This document shows, one piece after another, positions 34,790-46,407 of a stretch of 64,000 nt of DNA (within the stretch, counting starts at the first letter, position 1; the number at the start of each line of letters is the position of its first letter). This DNA comes from Silene latifolia. Lineage: Eukaryota > Streptophyta > Magnoliopsida > Caryophyllales > Caryophyllaceae. Under the pieces are notes generated by a model. That model saw only the letters and a list, made by a program, of their open reading frames with translations. It did no database searches and had not been told where the DNA came from. Both the position numbers and the translations under genes were made by a program. Location of the stretch: contig NC_133538.1 in NCBI RefSeq assembly GCF_048544455.1, positions 435,424,311 through 435,488,310 of the forward strand, in the 5' to 3' direction.

Positions 34790-36632
34790 CCTGTAGCAGT
34801 CTTCTGTCCTGTGACCTATGTCCTGATGTCATTTGCATCTCTTGCTGCTGTCTCTGTCGTCGTTGGGTCGATCCTGAGTGGGAGGATTTGGCCACCTAAC
34901 CTGATCACCTAGGCCTCTTAGTGCTTTCAGCAATCCTTCCATTCCCATGTTGAATCCGTACTCAGATAGCTTAGGAGGATGCTGGGAGTCGTCAACTTCT
35001 TTGGGTTTTTTCGCTATTCTCGCGTGTATTAGGTCTCATTGTATGGCTTAGCTCGCTCGTCTTTCTTTTCTGTTGGGATTTTCCTGCCAGGTTTGTCGAA
35101 GTTTGTTATTCCCTTTCTAGCTTGTATATCTTCTTCCAATCTTAATGCTGTTGTAGCTCTCTGCTCGACTTCTTCGAATATCTCACAAGGGTACATCGTT
35201 AATTCTTTGTAGAGGTTTGACTCCTTATCCAAGCCCTGCCTGAAGGCGTTGATGGCCGTGGACATATCGCAGCCTCGAATTGAAACTTTCTCTGCATTGA
35301 ACCTGGTAACGTAATCCTTGATTGATTCACCTATTTCCTGAACGATCCTATACAGATCACTTGGCTACTTTGGTGTTCTCCGGCTGCTGGAGAACTGCCG
35401 ATTGAACGCGTTGACCAAATCGGCGAATGAAGATATGGTCCCATTAGGCAAGCCGACGAACCATTGTAGTGCTGCTCCGGTTAGGGTCGAACCAAATCCT
35501 TTACACATACATGCCTCCTTTGAGGCTTTTGTGGCAGTGGTAACCATCATTTTCTGCTTGAATTGGCTAATATGATCGCAGGGGTCTGTGGTTCCATCGA
35601 AGAGAGTCATTGTTGGGACGCTAAATCCTTTTGGTAAGGCCACCGTAGCTATATCGTCAGAACGGCGAGTCGGCGTAGCTTTACGTGCGGCCATCTCCAT
35701 AGGCGGCATTCCTGGGACCCTACAGAGGAGGCTTCGTAGTTTCTGGTATTGCTGTTCTATGTATGTCTCTCTCCCGGCAGGTCGCAGGTGCTTTTGTGAC
35801 TGATGTTCGGCTCCTCATACGAAGTTCTGTTGTCCCAAAACTGCTGGTTGGCGCATCTGCGATGCTGCTGCAGCCGGGCCGCTTTCCCAGGTATACTCAA
35901 CTTGATTTGTAACCGGTACTCTGATCATCGGGACCGCATTCTTTCTTTCGCTCTCTGCTTGGCGTCCTTACGCATCGCGTGGGTGTTGGATCTTGGTGGT
36001 GGCTCCTCATCCGGTGTTAATGCCCCGACCCGTTGGGACCAGGCCTCCTCTTGGCTGTGGTGTTGCGTCCATGTCTAGCCTAAGTGCCACCTCGCGTGGC
36101 AACACCCGCGTCTGCCTCCGATCCCCACTTTCTCCTGGTGGCCTCTCGGATCTGTCTTCCTGCATCCATGGGGCCGAATTAGCGGCATGGCTCCTTAACT
36201 CATTGATTTGTGCTCGGAGGAGATTGTTGTCCTCTTCCATCTGGGATCTCATGCTTCTATTCTCGTTCTACATAGTCCGGATTGTCCTTGCTAATGTGTC
36301 CAATCCGTTTATCATGATGCTGGTGGGACTCGGAGGAGCCTGAGCCTGTTGCCTAGATTGTGTTCCTCTTTCAGGCTGTGCGACTCCTTGCCATCCCTGG
36401 ACGACTCCTGAATCTCTAGTCTGGACTCTCTCCGAAGATGGGCTTGCTGCTACCTGGGAACTTTGCCTATGCTTAACTGTTGGTATCTGAACAGCAGTGG
36501 CAGTCTGGATCGAGGTAGCGCGTGCTGCTGTTGCCGAGGGAGATGGTACCTGTGTTGCTGCCGAGGGGGCGGTACCCGCGTTGCTAGGGCACCGCTGGTG
36601 CTACCTGGGTTGGTTTCTTTGTGTCCGGACAT
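34790..36632 (-). pseudogene. B gag (retrotransposon gag domain), broken
   Basis: The first ATG after the primer site is at 36632 (MSGHKETNPG). A Pro/Gln/Arg-rich N-terminal part (36632-36450) and a piece with RSQMEEDNNLLRAQINELR (36252-36007) precede the core. The core is at 35709-35029, with GFSVPTMTLFDGTTDPCDHI, FGSTLTGAALQWFVGLP, ISSFADLVNAFNRQF and FRQGLDKESNLYKELT: the classic gag order. Several frameshifts or stops lie at about 36260, 35365 and 35265. The zinc-knuckle part near 34850 is not recognisable. Confidence 0.85.
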
Positions 36633-36675
36633 GTTATACTTGCTGTGTAGACTGGCTAACGAAGACGACCACTAT

Positions 36676-36693
36676 GCCCCACGGTGGGCGCCA
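36676..36693 (-). other. B primer binding site (TGGCGCC type)
   Basis: Read on minus, TGGCGCCCACCGTGGGGC lies three bases inside the 5' LTR. This form is typical of Tat-lineage gypsy elements. Confidence 0.9.
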
Positions 36694-36696
36694 AAC

Positions 36697-37241
36697 TGTT
36701 TTGGTAAATTTCTACCAATTTAGGGTTAAAGCGGTCTTAGCATTAGGTCCGTATTATGATTTGATTGATTGTTGTATGTTAATTTGGATGTGCGACGTAA
36801 ATAAAGAACACAAGCAATTTTGGTGTCGCGGAAAATCCAATTTGGGAAACAACCGCGGGGGGAGACGGAATCCCACCAAGATTTTCACTATAATTCGGGA
36901 GGAAATACAGTTCGTGCGTTATGCTATGAATTCTAGGTTGTAGTTCTCGTATTTCTGACGATCTTTCTTCTTTGCGTTGAGGCTCTTTATATAGGGGAGC
37001 TTGGCTAGCTAGGGTTTCTTGCTTTCCCTCCAAGTTATTCCTAATTTGATACAGAATATGACTTTCCTTCCCTGGATATGGTAAGTGATAGAACTCTCAT
37101 ATGCTTCTTCTATGCGGATCAAAGCCCACGTTCTGCGCTGCACGCTGATGCTGTCACCCTGGCTCCCTGATGCCCTGCGTCCCACACTTCTTCCAGACTT
37201 GCTGCCCCAGATCAGCCCATATCCAGATTTTGGGCCTAACA
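36697..37241 (-). repeat. 5' LTR of B
   Basis: It is 545 bp, with a TATATAAA box on minus at 36986-36993. It ends TTGGGCCTAACA before the target duplication ctatc. Confidence 0.95.
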
Positions 37242-39447
37242 CTATCCTTTTCTTTTGATGTGTTTTATGATAAGATCTAGACTTCTTAATGTTATTTGTT
37301 TGAGCTTTCGTTGTTTCATTTGTGTTTTGTTTAGGAGCATTCTTTCTGCTTTGAAAATCAAAACTCATATCATAAAACCATTGAAACTCATTATTTCGTT
37401 CTTCATTATCGGTTGGTTCATCAATGGTGGAATAATCGTCTTCAACTACTACTTCACATGCTTTGTGGGTCTCGACATTTTTCCGAATATCATGTGCATG
37501 TTTTACACAATTAACCTTTATATGGCCTTTATCACCGCAGTAAGTACAAATTAAGTACTCGGGTAAATCAGCGTACTTTCGTTTTCTAAAATCTCGATCT
37601 GAGGGAGTAGCCTTGTATTTAGAATGATCCCTACGAACATAGCATTCATGCCCTAATCCCATTTTCATGTTGTTATCGGATTGTTCTGTTAAGAAGTTTA
37701 AAACCTTTGTACTTCCTTCCCATTTATCATGAACCTTACGTGCATGAAGAAGTAGTTCTCTTAAGGATTGGATTTCTTCATTGCATTTAGTATGATCAAT
37801 CTTAATTTCCGTAGAAGAGCCACTTTCACTAAGATTATTTAACTTAGCAATTTTCTCTTCATATTGTTTTGAGATATTTGCTTGATTAATCTCCTTTTCA
37901 TTTAGTTGCTTATTAAGAAAATTAATTTCCTTTTTATGATCTGAGATTGTACCATCTTTGGCTGAAATCTCGGTTTCTTGAAGTTCATTAAGTTTCTTCA
38001 ATTCCATGGTTATAGCTTCATTAGCTGTACCTTGGCTTGAAGTTGCTTAATGTTGAGTTTCAGCTCTTTGGTTATAGCTTCATTAGCTATAACCTTAGAT
38101 TCAAGAGCCTTCTTCTCATTTGCCATTGAATTCAAAGCTTCAGTATCATCAACGGTAGCTTTAGATTTCAATTTCTTGGCTTTTGCTTTAAGCAATTGAT
38201 TTTCTTCAGCAATGTCCATTATTTGCTCTTTTAATTCTTTTAACTCAAGACTTTGCTCGTGACAATGATCCAACGATTGTTCAAAATACTTAACTAAAGC
38301 GCTTTTGGATAATTTCTTAACTTGTTTCTTAAGTTCAAGATAACTTACCTCATCTTCATCTTCATCGATTGATTCTCCCATGAAACAAATTAACTTGAAT
38401 CATTATCAATATCTAAACTTATGTTGCTTAAGCATAGATTTACAACTTCTTCATCTTCGGACTCCTCATCGTCCTCTGTATCTAGATCTCCCCAGCATGA
38501 AGCCATCATGACTTGCTTGAATTCTTTCTTTGTTTTGTCTCTCTGGGTTTTGTCTTTTATTTTCTTCCACGTGGGGCAATCTTTGATCATATGATCAGAA
38601 TCACCACACTTGAAGCAACCTCTATTTGCAAAAGAATTTTTCAATCAGAAGACCTTTTGTTAGAAGAATTATTGTTGTTGAGCGTTTTATTTTATTTAAA
38701 AGTGAAAAATTTCTTCCTAAAACGTTTGGCAAACAACACAGTTTCATCCTCTAGATCGGACTCATTGTTTTCACTTGCGAGCGCCATACTCTTTCGAGTG
38801 CTCATTTCTGCTTCATCAGCATTTAAAGTGAGTTCATGAGCCATTTGGGCTCCAATGAGTTCTTGATATGAGAGGTTAGTGAGGTCACGACATTCCTCCA
38901 TAACAGTGACCTTAGGACGCCATTTTTTTGTTTAGCTTCTATAACTTTTCTAGCTATGTCTTCAGTCAGAAAAGTGCGACCTAGATTTTTTAGTTCATTT
39001 ATGATACTTAAAAAACCGTGTTGACATGCTATCAAGTGTCTCATTAGGCTCCATAGAAAATAGTTCGTATTTTTATATCAAAAGATCAATACGATTTTTC
39101 TTAACAATGGACGTTCCTTCATAGGCCAATTCCAACCCATCCCATATCTCCTTGGCAGTCGTACAAGAAGAAAAACGATCAAATTCAGTTGAAGTCATAC
39201 CATTTTGTAGTAGACTTATTGCTTTTGAATTTTTTTCTACCTTCTTGTAGTCAGCCTCGATATAGTCTTCTTCTTTTTTCTCATAGGAAGGACCTTCAGT
39301 CGTTCCTACCAAAATTTTAATAGGACCATTCTGAACAATTCTCCCACATTCCCAATCAATACCTTTAATGTAGTGTGTCATCATGTTTTTCCATAAACCA
39401 TAGTTCTTCCCATCAGAGATGGGACATTTGAGGTATTTGGAATCCAT
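37242..39447 (-). pseudogene. CP1 gag with two zinc knuckles and coiled coil, broken
   Basis: The start is at MDSKYLKCPISDGKNYGLWK (39447), a typical SIRE/copia gag N-terminus; the longer upstream hydrophobic extension is rejected. The capsid part runs 39447-39073, then in shifted frames 39044-38823 and 38901-38692. A zinc knuckle CFKCGDSDHMIKDC (CX2CX4HX4C) with an acidic tail lies at 38644-38390. A long coiled coil rich in Lys/Glu/Leu (38381-38010 and 38007 onward) and a second knuckle, CTYCGDKGHIKVNC, lie near 37540. It is cut at 37242 by B. At least five frameshifts or stops are present. The large gag with coiled coil is characteristic of SIRE elements. Confidence 0.87.
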
Positions 39448-39535
39448 TTCACACGTATATAGCAGCGGAAAGAAAAAAAATAAAGAAACGAAAAAGTAGA
39501 TCAACCCCTAGCTATTAGGCTATCAAGAGCACGAG

Positions 39536-39547
39536 GCTCTGATACCA
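39536..39547 (-). other. CP1 primer binding site, initiator-Met tRNA
   Basis: TGGTATCAGAGC on minus, two bases inside the 5' LTR. Confidence 0.95.
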
Positions 39548-39549
39548 AT

Positions 39550-41033
39550 TGAAGAGTCTATAAAAAGATATACTCAGGAAGGGGGGGGGGGGGTGAATTG
39601 AGTATGTAGAACTTGCCCACTTTTTCGATTTATTGATAATTGATTAATTACTCGAAGTTTATTAATTAAACTTGACTAATTAATTTATCGTATGTGTGAA
39701 AATGAAACAATAAATGCGTAAATAAATGAGACACACGAAATTTTGAAGTGGTTCAGTTTCACAAGTCGAAACCTCCGTCCACTATTCTCGATTAATAACT
39801 TCAGTACCTTTCTATGGATTACAAAATTATCAATCTAACTCGTACAACTAACTATAGTTGTAACTCAATTTGAGTATCGTTAAATACTCGATTTCTATCT
39901 TACGTTAATAAGAAAGTACTACTAGATTCTACTGGGGTTCACGTTAATGAAGGAGTATGAATACAATGAGTACTATTATCCTATTAATGAGATGAACGAG
40001 AATGATTGACTTAAAGAGAGGCACACAGTTTTAGCTTCGGACACAATTAGGGTTTCGAAAATAATTTGCAAATATGAAGAGATTGAATTCGAAATATGCT
40101 TAAATATTTTTGCAAAAGTTTTTCTCAAAATAAGTGTCTTCATTTTTCTAATGAAATACTTTGGTATTTATAGGAGTAGAAAAACCTAAAACTAGGTCAA
40201 AGATTCGAACCCTAGCCGCCCCCTTAGGTCCGAAAAATCTTGAAGTGGGCTAGGTCAAATCTTTTATTTTTATCTATGAAATACCTCTTATATAAAAACC
40301 CTAATTACTACTAGGATAATTTCGACCAGAAGGTGATGTGGCCATAATCCATTTCACTCTAATTGTAACCCTAACAATAATTAGTTTTAATTTATAAAAC
40401 TAAGATAATATGATTAGAAACCCTAGATCACATAACAACCCATAAGTTGTATGATAAATCAGTAGGATTAATATAATCTATATTACCAATTTCATCTAGA
40501 AAAGATATAGTATAAATGTCACTTTAATTTCGAAATAATAAGTGAATCCAAAACTTAGATTGTGCTCTCTTATAAGTCGTTCATGGTTATAAGTCAAATG
40601 GCTATAACCAAGAACTTTGATAGGTAAGGTTAGAGATGAAATAGCTATCACCATACTTTCTCAAAAACCATTTTGTTCATACCATTTATAGAATGAAATC
40701 CTATATCCCTAATCTTCATGAGATCTTCAAATATAGGTTCCTTTCTTCATTTTGATCTAGAAACTCTTCATCTTGAGCTCCCATCAAATAATATATTGTT
40801 TTGCTTGATTTAGTCTTCTATGGTTATAGGCAAAACAACCATAACCAAACTTGATTACCAAGCTCCAAATTCATCATGAGAATTCCATCATATGCTATAA
40901 CCATAATTAGTCTTCATGGTAATTGTCAACTAAGATATGCACCATTTAACAAACAGTTACAAGCACAACTGTATAACATATTACAAATCATAATACTTTT
41001 CATTATCAAAACTTATATAAATATGGTCTAACA
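39550..41033 (-). repeat. 5' LTR of CP1
   Basis: It is 1484 bp, with a TATAAATA box on minus at 40165-40172. It shows the uninterrupted sequence of the hAT target near 40934. Confidence 0.95.
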
Positions 41034-41392
41034 GCAGGCCTGCCAGTCAGGCTTATATAATAGAAAGATGATCAATGTGGTCCAGACTACCAATAAGGCC
41101 ACCAGTGCCAGGAATCAGGAGCTAACTGGAACCATTGCTGAGCTGGAGCAGCAACGTGCTGACTTGAGGGGACGGGTGGTGGACCTAAAAGCCGAGCTTG
41201 CTGGAGCCAAGAAGAAGTTGAAGGAGGGAGATGACCATCTAGCGCGCACCCAGGAAGTCTGCACCTCATTTTCTGACTCCCTCCAGCATTCTGAGGAGAG
41301 AATCAACGAGCTTATCACCCTGGCCACCAATATTGTTACCTATGCTACCTGGCGGGGAAAGATTAGTGGGATACGTGCTGTACTTGATGAGC
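41034..41392 (+). pseudogene. antisense ORF of element A, exon 4 (first part)
   Basis: This is the continuation of 1757-3131. Reading from 41038 it aligns with B exon 4: CQSGLYNRKM against LQSSLYLRKM, then a Gln/Glu/Leu-rich coiled coil (IAELEQQRADLRGRVVDLKA), ARTQEVC and ATWRGKISGIRA against AFEGRIDCIRA in B. Open until cut by D at 41392; the frame resumes at 49749 and soon stops. It has no stop within the coiled coil, unlike B. Confidence 0.8.
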
Positions 41393-42730
41393 TGTAACAC
41401 CCCCATACTCCAAGTGCCTTACCGGGACCACTCAGGTATAAGGACGTTACCATCTCGGTTACCCGAGGCAATGATAATCAAATAAACAATAATGAAACGA
41501 TATTTAAATAGTAATACTTTAGCGAAAGGTTACAATCCAAAAACCAAACCAAATACTAATACATGTTCTCAAAACGGCTGTCTACTGAACTAACTGAAAT
41601 GTATGTAAAAACTGCTAAACTACAGCGGAAGACTTCTATCATCTGATCGTGGCAATCCCAGCTATCCCAGTACTCATGTCATACCCGCTCAATAACTGCT
41701 CACCATCCCCGAATGGATCACCGCAGTTTTCAAAACATTCACCGGGTCGATACTATTTACAAAAGAGGTATAATTAACAATACAGTAACTAACACAACTC
41801 AAACAATCACACACGATCAAGCACTCCACTCCATCTCCGTCTCCGACTGTCCACTGAACTAGCCCTGCCAGTGGGGGACCGCAGCCGTTCCCACCTAAGC
41901 CCCGCTCATCATACCGAGCGATAAACCTGTCCCATTAATGTGCACATCCCCTTCCGTGGCGGGTTCCACGAAGGGTGAAACTAGGGTGTGAAGCCACTCC
42001 CGCAAGTGACTCCACTCAGCCGAGAACGCATCTCGAGAACCACAGACAAACAATCACAATACAATCACTACATCGTCTGAATCAACCAATTATACTAATT
42101 ACAGCACAACACTACACCACATGTAAGTAATACTGAGTAGGAAACCCTACCGGAAAGCACAATTGTCGACGATCTCACAAATTTGAAGTCAAAAAGGTTC
42201 CTCTACGAATCCTCCTCCTAATGATACAAGCACATAATTACTACTATGCACATAGCACAACAAAACCCCCAATTCCCAAAATTAGGGTTTAACTAACTTT
42301 GACGAAATACAATAAAAACGGTATAAAGGTCTTACCCTCGACGCAAGGATTACAACGGTGTAAAGACAAGTGAAATCCGACCTTCCAAGCTCCGGGATTT
42401 GTTAAGAATGCGATTAAGGTGATGAACGTAGTTTGTTTCTCTTCTCACAGTGATTTAGGTTTTAGAAAAGTAATTAGAATGAATGACGAAAATATTATAT
42501 ACTTAATCGCATAATTAACAAAACCCGAGAAAACAACCCCCGTAAACCGGCTACTCGATCGAGTAGCCTAGGTACTCGATCGAGTACCCCCCTACTTGAT
42601 CGAGTATCGTAGTTACTCGATCGAGTACCCAACAGGTCAGAAACTATTTCATTTCGCAAAACTCCCTTACTCGACAGAGTAAGGCCTACTCGATAGAGTA
42701 CCCCAAGACTCATAAATACGGAGTATTACA
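41393..42730 (-). repeat. 3' LTR of D
   Basis: It is 1338 bp, with a TATATAAT box on minus at 42494-42501 and the palindrome array 50 bp upstream of it in the element sense. Confidence 0.95.
42552..42700. repeat. phased palindrome array in the D 3' LTR
   Basis: TACTCGATCGAGTA-type sites start at 42552, 42573, 42593 and 42614 (21, 20, 21). The third is TACTTGATCGAGTA. A weaker pair TACTCGACAGAGTA/TACTCGATAGAGTA is at 42668 and 42687. Confidence 0.95.
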
Positions 42731-42966
42731 GTCTTCCCTCCTTAAAAAGAACTTCGTCCCCGAAGTTCAAACCAACACAAAACAAAGACTCACACTACCA
42801 CACTCCCGACTCAACAGTTCAGAAGCAAACTCAATATAAAAACTTGTTACTAACTCAAACTCAACCCGACTCAACGACAACAACTATACTTGACACAACG
42901 TAAAAGGGCATAAAAACTCTTAAAAACTCTTTGCGATCATCTCCTACCCCCCTAAAAGAAACAAGG

Positions 42967-43407
42967 TTACGTCCTCGTAACCAAACATACCTGATCAAAA
43001 AGGAAAGGGTAGCGTTCTCTCATGACCTCCTCTGCTTCCCATGTAGCTTCCTCTGTCTCGTGGTTAGACCAAAGGATCTTAAGCAACACTGTCTCACCAC
43101 TCCTAGTCTTCCTAACCTTCCGGTCAAGGATCTGCTTAGGTACCTCAAGATATGATAAAGACTCATCTAGTTCTATGCTCTCTGCCTCTAACACATGTGA
43201 CGGGTCACTCACATACTTCCGCAGCTGCGATACATGAAACACATTATGCACTCTCTCTAAAGCATCAGGTAAAGCCAGACGGTAAGCAACCTCCCCAACT
43301 CGCTCTAAGATCTCATAAGGACCGATGAACTTCTGACTCGGCTTGCCCTTCTTCCCAAATCTCATAACACCACGCATAGGAGACACCTTGAAGAACCTTA
43401 TCCCCAA
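42967..43407 (-). CDS. D integrase C-terminus with chromodomain-like tail
   Basis: The reading frame has SPMRGVMRFGKKGKPSQKFIGPYEILERVG (integrase C-terminal GPF/Y module, residues about 9-38), ALPDALERVHNVFHVSQLRKY, and a C-terminal chromodomain-like segment with ILDRKVRKTRSGETVLLKILW, NHETEEATWEAEEVM. This combination is characteristic of Tekay/Del chromoviruses, in which the chromodomain is thought to direct integration to heterochromatin. It is a fragment of the pol frame and its stop at 42967 is probably the natural end. Confidence 0.88.
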   Translation of the reverse strand: MGIRFFKVSPMRGVMRFGKKGKPSQKFIGPYEILERVGEVAYRLALPDALERVHNVFHVSQLRKYVSDPSHVLEAESIELDESLSYLEVPKQILDRKVRKTRSGETVLLKILWSNHETEEATWEAEEVMRERYPFLFDQVCLVTRT

Positions 43408-44300
43408 CCCGAAACTCTATATCCGGCGGTGTAGATCTCGCTTAACTCTTTTGTCGATCTGAGTTTGCTCTCATGCGTTCCCCGATCATCTTAATCTGTT
43501 CAACCATCTCATGTACCATCTCTGGTCCTAGAACTATCGCCTCAAGACTCGTCCCAACAAATCGGACTCCTGCATCTCCTCCCATATAACGCCTCAAATG
43601 GTGCCATGCCTATACTAGTGTGGTAGCTGTTGTTGTAAGAAAACTCTTTCAAATCCAACCTCTGTTCCCAGCTACCACCAAAGTCCATCACACAAGCTCA
43701 CAACATATCCTCAAGAGTTTTGATTGTTCTCTCAGTCTGACCGTCTATCGCAGGATGAAAAGTTGTACTCATCTTCAAAGTTGTACCCAAGGATTCCTGC
43801 AACTCTTTCCAGAACCGTGATATAAACCTCGCATCTCTGTCAGACACTATGTCCTTAGGGACTCCATGTAACTTAAGCACATTCTTTCGATAAGCCATAC
43901 CTAATTGTGCTTTAGTCCATGTATCTTTCATTGGAACAAAGTGAGCTGACTTGGTCAGTCGATCCACTATCACCTATATCATGTTATTACCTTGTTGACT
44001 CTTCGTTAAACCCACGATAAAATCCATAGAAATGGATTCCCACTTCCACTCAGGTACCTCCAAAGACTGAATCTTACCTTGTGGTCGTCGCTGTTCCCCT
44101 TTAACTCTCTGGCATGTCAAACAACGGGCCACAAACTCAAATTGTTTCCTTCTTCATCCCAGGCCACCAAAACGTGTTCTTCAAATCCTTGTATAGCTTG
44201 TCTCACTTTGGATGTACTGAATATGGTGTACAATGTGCCTCTGTCATGATTGTCTTTTTCAGCTCTTCATCATTAGGGACACACCACCTACCATCAAATC
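43408..44300 (-). pseudogene. D integrase zinc domain and core, with stops
   Basis: The integrase core is in 43973-43698: IVDRLTKSAHFVP, IVSDRDARFISRFW (catalytic Asp) and STTFHPAIDGQTERT (catalytic Glu; usual form is P-x-TDGQSERT). After a stop at 43698 the frame continues with [24 protein letters not shown]. Upstream (44300-43980) the zinc domain is recognisable only in pieces, with stops between. So the integrase of this copy cannot be made whole. Confidence 0.85.
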
Positions 44301-45131
44301 TCAAACTACCACACTGTGTGAATAGAAAAAATCGGGACACTTTGTCCCTTTCTCTACTCCAACTCTCCACTCAACCATCTTAGGATCTAAAGCTTGTTTA
44401 CCTCGAATATCATCATAAAGATCAGGCTGCACTGTCAAATCTCCCACAGCATCTCCTCTCTGAATCATATGTATCCCAAACTTCCCCACCTCATCTCTCA
44501 ACCTCATCAAAGATAGAGCTGTACACATGGAGTGTACACTCTTCCTACTCAAAGCATCTGCAACGACATTGGCTTTCCCTTCATGGCAGATAATATCCAT
44601 GTCATAATCGCCAATCAGCTCCATCCACCTCCTCTGTCTCATGTTCAACTCCTTTTGAGTGAAGATGTACTTGAGACTCTTGTGATCAGAAAATACCTTA
44701 AAGGTCGCCCCATAAAGGTAATGTCTCCAAATCTTGAGAGCAAACACCACCGCACCCAACTCCAGATCATGTGTAGGGTAGTTCTCCTCATACGGCTTCA
44801 ATTGCCTAGAAGCATAGGCAATCACCTTACCGTTCTGCATCAACACACATCCCAACCCATCCTTTGAGGCATCTGTATAAACCTCAAAGTTCTCGATCCC
44901 TTCAGGCAATGCTAAGATAGGAGATGTGGTCAAACGCTCCTTTAATGTCTGGAACGCTTTCTCACAACTCTCATCCCAACGGAACCTGTTCTCTTTCCTC
45001 ATCAAAGCTATCATAGGTCTAGCTATCTTGGAGAAATCTTTCACGAACCGTCTGTAGTATCCAGCTAAACCCAAGAAACTCCTAATCTCAGCGACATTCT
45101 TTGGTGCTTCCCACTTTATCCTTTGCCTCAA
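44301..45131 (-). pseudogene. D RT connection and RNase H
   Basis: Landmarks are [22 protein letters not shown] (RT thumb), FRWDESCEKAFQTLKERL, then RNase H with VYTDASKDGLGCVLMQ (Asp), NYPTHDLELGAVVFALKIWRHYLY (Glu) and VFSDHKSLKYIFTQKELNMRQRRW (Asp), followed by VVADALSRK. All catalytic residues are present. The N-terminal side is separated from the RT palm (45250-46407) by a frameshift in 45131-45250. Confidence 0.92.
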
Positions 45132-46407
45132 TCTTTGCCGGATCCACAGCTACTCCCTCCTTAGAGATCACATGCCCCAGAACAGCAACTTTCTCCAACC
45201 AGAACTCACACTTGGACAGTTTAGCATACAACTCATGGTCCCTCAACGTCTACAACACGATCCTCAGATGTTCCTCATGCTCTTCCTTAGTCTTAGAGTA
45301 GACTAAGATGTCGTCGATGAATACCACCACGAACTTGTCCAAAAACTGTTTGAAGATTCTGTTCATCAAATCCATAAACACGACCGGTGCATTAGATAAT
45401 CCAAACGGCATCACCACATACTCATAGTGACCATACCTCGACGTGAAAGCCGTCTTTGGTATGTCCACCTCTCTAATCTTCGCCTGATGGTACCCCGACC
45501 TCAAATCAATCTTGGAAAAGACTGATGCACCACTCAACTGATCAAACAGGTCATCTATCCTTGGCAAAGGATACTTGTTCTTCACCGTCACTAGGTTCAG
45601 CTCTCTGTAATCTATGCATAACCTCAAACTCCCATCCTTCTTCTTCACGAACAGAACTGGTGCTCCCCACGACGATACACTAGGTCTAATGTATCCCTTC
45701 TCTATCAGATCATCTAACTGCTTCCTGAGCTCCTCCATCTCTTTAGGACCCATCCGGTACGGTGCCTTAGAAATTGGCCCCGTCCCCGGTTTCAACTCAA
45801 CGGTGAAGTCTATCTCCCTCTTCGGTGGCAACCCCGGAATCTCGTCAGGGAAAACATCGGCAAACTCTCCCACCACTGGTATCTCGTCAACGGTCGGACT
45901 CTCTATCCGGTAATCTCTCACATGGCACAAAATCAAAGGACATCCCTTCCTCAGATAGGACTTCAACGTGATAGCTGCAATTAACTTAACTTTGGGTTTG
46001 ACTAAAAACCCACGATAAGACACACTAACACCCTTAGGCCCTCTCAAAGAAACTTTCTTTTGATGACAGTCTATCTTAGCTTTATACTTTCCCAGCCAAT
46101 CCATCCCAACTATCATCTCAAAACCGTTAAAAGGAAACTCTAGCAAGTCTACAGGTAGGTCGACTTGCCCAACTATCATAGACACATCCCTAAACAACCT
46201 TCCACAAGATACAGACTCTCCCCAAGGTATAAAAACTTTCTCACTTACAGACTCGTAAACTCTCAAACCCAACTTTTTAACATGACTCGACGATACAAAC
46301 GACTGGGAAGCCCCCGAATCAAACAAAACAAAGGTATGAATGCCGTTAACAAGAAAGGTACCAGTGATAACATGTGCATCCTCCTCAGCTTCTTTCTTGT
46401 CCATCAT
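45132..46407 (-). pseudogene. D protease and reverse transcriptase palm
   Basis: ORF 46407-45250 starts with protease ([14 protein letters not shown], active-site DSG), then the IVGMDWL block, the linker, and [30 protein letters not shown] (catalytic Asp), [10 protein letters not shown] and [12 protein letters not shown] (catalytic Asp pair). It breaks off at 45250, just after HEEHLRIVL, in a stop where the frame normally goes on to the thumb. Confidence 0.94.

Larger units (their letters stand above)
19856..37241 (-). mobile_element. element B: Tat-lineage Ty3/gypsy retrotransposon with antisense ORF
   Basis: The LTRs are at 19856-20399 (3') and 36697-37241 (5'), ending in GGGCCTAACA. The left one starts TATTTTGG where the right one starts TGTTTTGG. 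The target duplication ctatc is perfect (19851-19855, 37242-37246). The primer site is TGGCGCCCACCGTGGGGC on minus (36676-36693). Minus-strand order is gag, protease, RT, degenerate RNase H, a second (archaeal-type) RNase H, integrase. A spliced ORF runs in the opposite sense next to the 3' LTR. The second RNase H plus the antisense ORF define the Tat lineage. Element C is inserted between RT and RNase H. Confidence 0.95.
3132..41033 (-). mobile_element. element CP1: SIRE-type Ty1/copia retrotransposon with env-like ORF
   Basis: The LTRs are at 3132-5629 (3') and 39550-41033 (5'), starting TGAAGAGTC and ending TCTAACA/TCCAACA. The target duplication gcagg is perfect (3127-3131 and 41034-41038). 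The initiator-Met primer site is at 39536-39547. Gene order on the minus strand is gag with zinc knuckles and coiled coil, integrase, RT, RNase H, then an env-like ORF: the SIRE/Maximus layout. The interior is interrupted by B (within gag/pol, target ctatc) and CP2 (within integrase, target gattg). The 3' LTR carries a hAT insertion. All ORFs are broken by stops or frameshifts, so this copy is not autonomous now. Confidence 0.93.

Noticed and set aside
35803..36343. Plus-strand ORFs opposite the B gag
   Set aside because: Antisense shadows of gag with no recognisable domain.
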